From positions 52,939 to 116,938 of the forward strand of contig RHPI01003729.1 in the NCBI GenBank assembly GCA_009103225.1: DNA of 64,000 bases, written 5' to 3'. Position numbers and translations under genes: made by a program. Below, in pieces: positions 62,891 to 64,000 of this stretch. The notes under the pieces were generated by a model. It did no database searches. It was not told the DNA's origin and saw only the letters and a program-made list of their open reading frames with translations. The number at the start of each line of letters is the position of its first letter. Position 1 is the stretch's first letter. Source of the DNA: Chlorokybus atmophyticus. Lineage: Eukaryota; Streptophyta; Chlorokybophyceae; Chlorokybales; Chlorokybaceae.

Positions 62891-64000
62891 AGTGTGTATG
62901 CTGCCTTGTACAGTGTGCTGCGGGTAGATGGTAGGGCTAGTTTGAATTGTTCTCGGGTAAGTTGAACTGTGCCCTTTGTACGCTTTATACACTTTGAATC
63001 GAAGTTTTGGTCTTGCTACGCTATGTACCTTACCACCTACTTGTATTGTATGCAAACTTTGTACCCACGCGTGTGGGTGAGTTCCTATCCGTTCATTGTA
63101 AAGGGGCAATACACGCTGTGCGCAGCTTTCAGATGTGCAGTGGTTGTAACACATGTTGTCAGCAAGCAATCTTTGTAACAGTACTCCCAAAGTGGGTAAC
63201 ATTTCTTCATCAGCAGCTGTCACAATTGGCTTGGATATCCAGCTAGTTTACTCAACCACTGTTGTGTGTAACACTTGCAACTGCTGAACAAGTAGCTGAA
63301 AGGTACATCGCTGTACATATGATAGGTGGTATACTGTTGTTGTGCGCACACCAACCCATTGTACATGAAAGATATGCATGGTAGGTAACAACATCAAGGC
63401 AACATCGGTGTGGTATATATATAGTAGGGATGCAAGTAAAGCTGATATTTGGGCAGCAACGCCATGACGAGAACCGGGTAGTGAGGTAACAATACACGTA
63501 TTGTAAATATGTGGACTACAGTATACTTTGCAATTGCATTCTGCAGCATTTTTGCAGCAAGCAATAATCTCAATTTGCCTGCTGCACAGTGCTATACAGT
63601 TCTGCTGTACAATGCTATACAGTGTACTAAATGTTAAACGCACTGCAAGCAGGGAAAGTTGCACCGTGAAGTGGGAAAGTATACTGAGCAACAAGACCAA
63701 TGTTGTTGTGTACACACAATGGCGACTCCCGCCCCAGGCACTACAACACATCGGCTCCACCTGTCGTCTTGCTGTCGCTCCACACCTGGACCATTTGCAC
63801 GTTGGATCATAATGTGGCGGATACATAAGTGCAAACCATAGCGTGTGGATGAAGTTGACGATCTACAACATTTTAGGGGTGTGCGCACCCGCGGCTACCA
63901 TTGCGGTGCACTTGCGTAAATGGTGCTTGCTTGCCAGCGTGGATGTAGCATGTGTAAGGGGGAAGTCGATGATGGCCTCGCGCGTGTGTGTGTGTGTGCG
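62891..64000. other. 3' flank of ELIP and unassigned sequence
   Basis: No gene supported. The window ends in a short (GT)n run at about 63983-63998. Confidence 0.45.

Noticed and set aside
62393-63223. 276-codon minus-strand frame over the ELIP at 61.7 kb
   Set aside because: Antisense of ELIP exons 3 and 4 and the intron between them; the plus-strand exons have exact paralogue lengths and motifs.

Overview
The window is nuclear DNA of a photosynthetic eukaryote, almost certainly a green alga (Chlorophyta; a trebouxiophyte-like alga is a guess). Genes are split into many short exons by GT-AG introns. Several proteins carry chloroplast-type leaders, and the gene set includes ELIPs, a plastid-type LEA protein, MraY, diaminopimelate decarboxylase and deoxyhypusine hydroxylase. 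TGCATGCA-like words are frequent. I saw no operons, CRISPR arrays or rRNA/tRNA genes.

Layout: 1-3.2 kb has no convincing gene. 3.2-9.8 kb (+) is a 25-exon P4-ATPase (lipid flippase). 10.2-12.1 kb (-) is a complete 9-exon Rab34/36-like GTPase. 13.0-16.7 kb (+) is a serine beta-lactamase-like hydrolase broken by an N and a misplaced 762-bp copy of 9.8-10.6 kb. 18.3-24.2 kb (+) is a 21-exon DNA ligase I with a PIP box and a possible second, organelle-targeted start. 26.9-27.4 kb (+) is a plastid LEA-like protein. 28.6-31.3 kb (-) is a MORN-repeat protein, divergent from 31.6-33.9 kb (+) MraY. 35.0-44.6 kb (-) holds an intact ELIP and a decayed ELIP pseudogene, both repeated as a 5,054-bp-offset copy next to an N. 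44.6-51.4 kb is repeat-rich intergenic DNA with a probable TIR element inserted in a duplicated repeat. 51.4-52.7 kb (-) is a BTB-domain gene with a frame break. 54.0-57.0 kb (-) is plastid diaminopimelate decarboxylase, divergent from 57.2-59.8 kb (+) deoxyhypusine hydroxylase. 61.7-62.9 kb (+) is a second intact ELIP with a longer LEA-like segment.

Exon chains were built by eye from GT/AG sites, reading-phase continuity and family motifs. For the flippase, Rab, ligase, LEA, MORN, MraY, ELIP, LysA and DOHH genes all exon lengths add up in phase to a multiple of three, which supports the models strongly.

Biological themes: (1) a plastid photoprotection/desiccation set in which ELIPs and a LEA protein share a first exon and a phase-1 intron; (2) plastid peptidoglycan chemistry (MraY) in the same window as LysA, which consumes meso-diaminopimelate; (3) three single-N gaps, each touching a sequence that is repeated elsewhere in the window, so the repeats beside them are suspected scaffolding errors.
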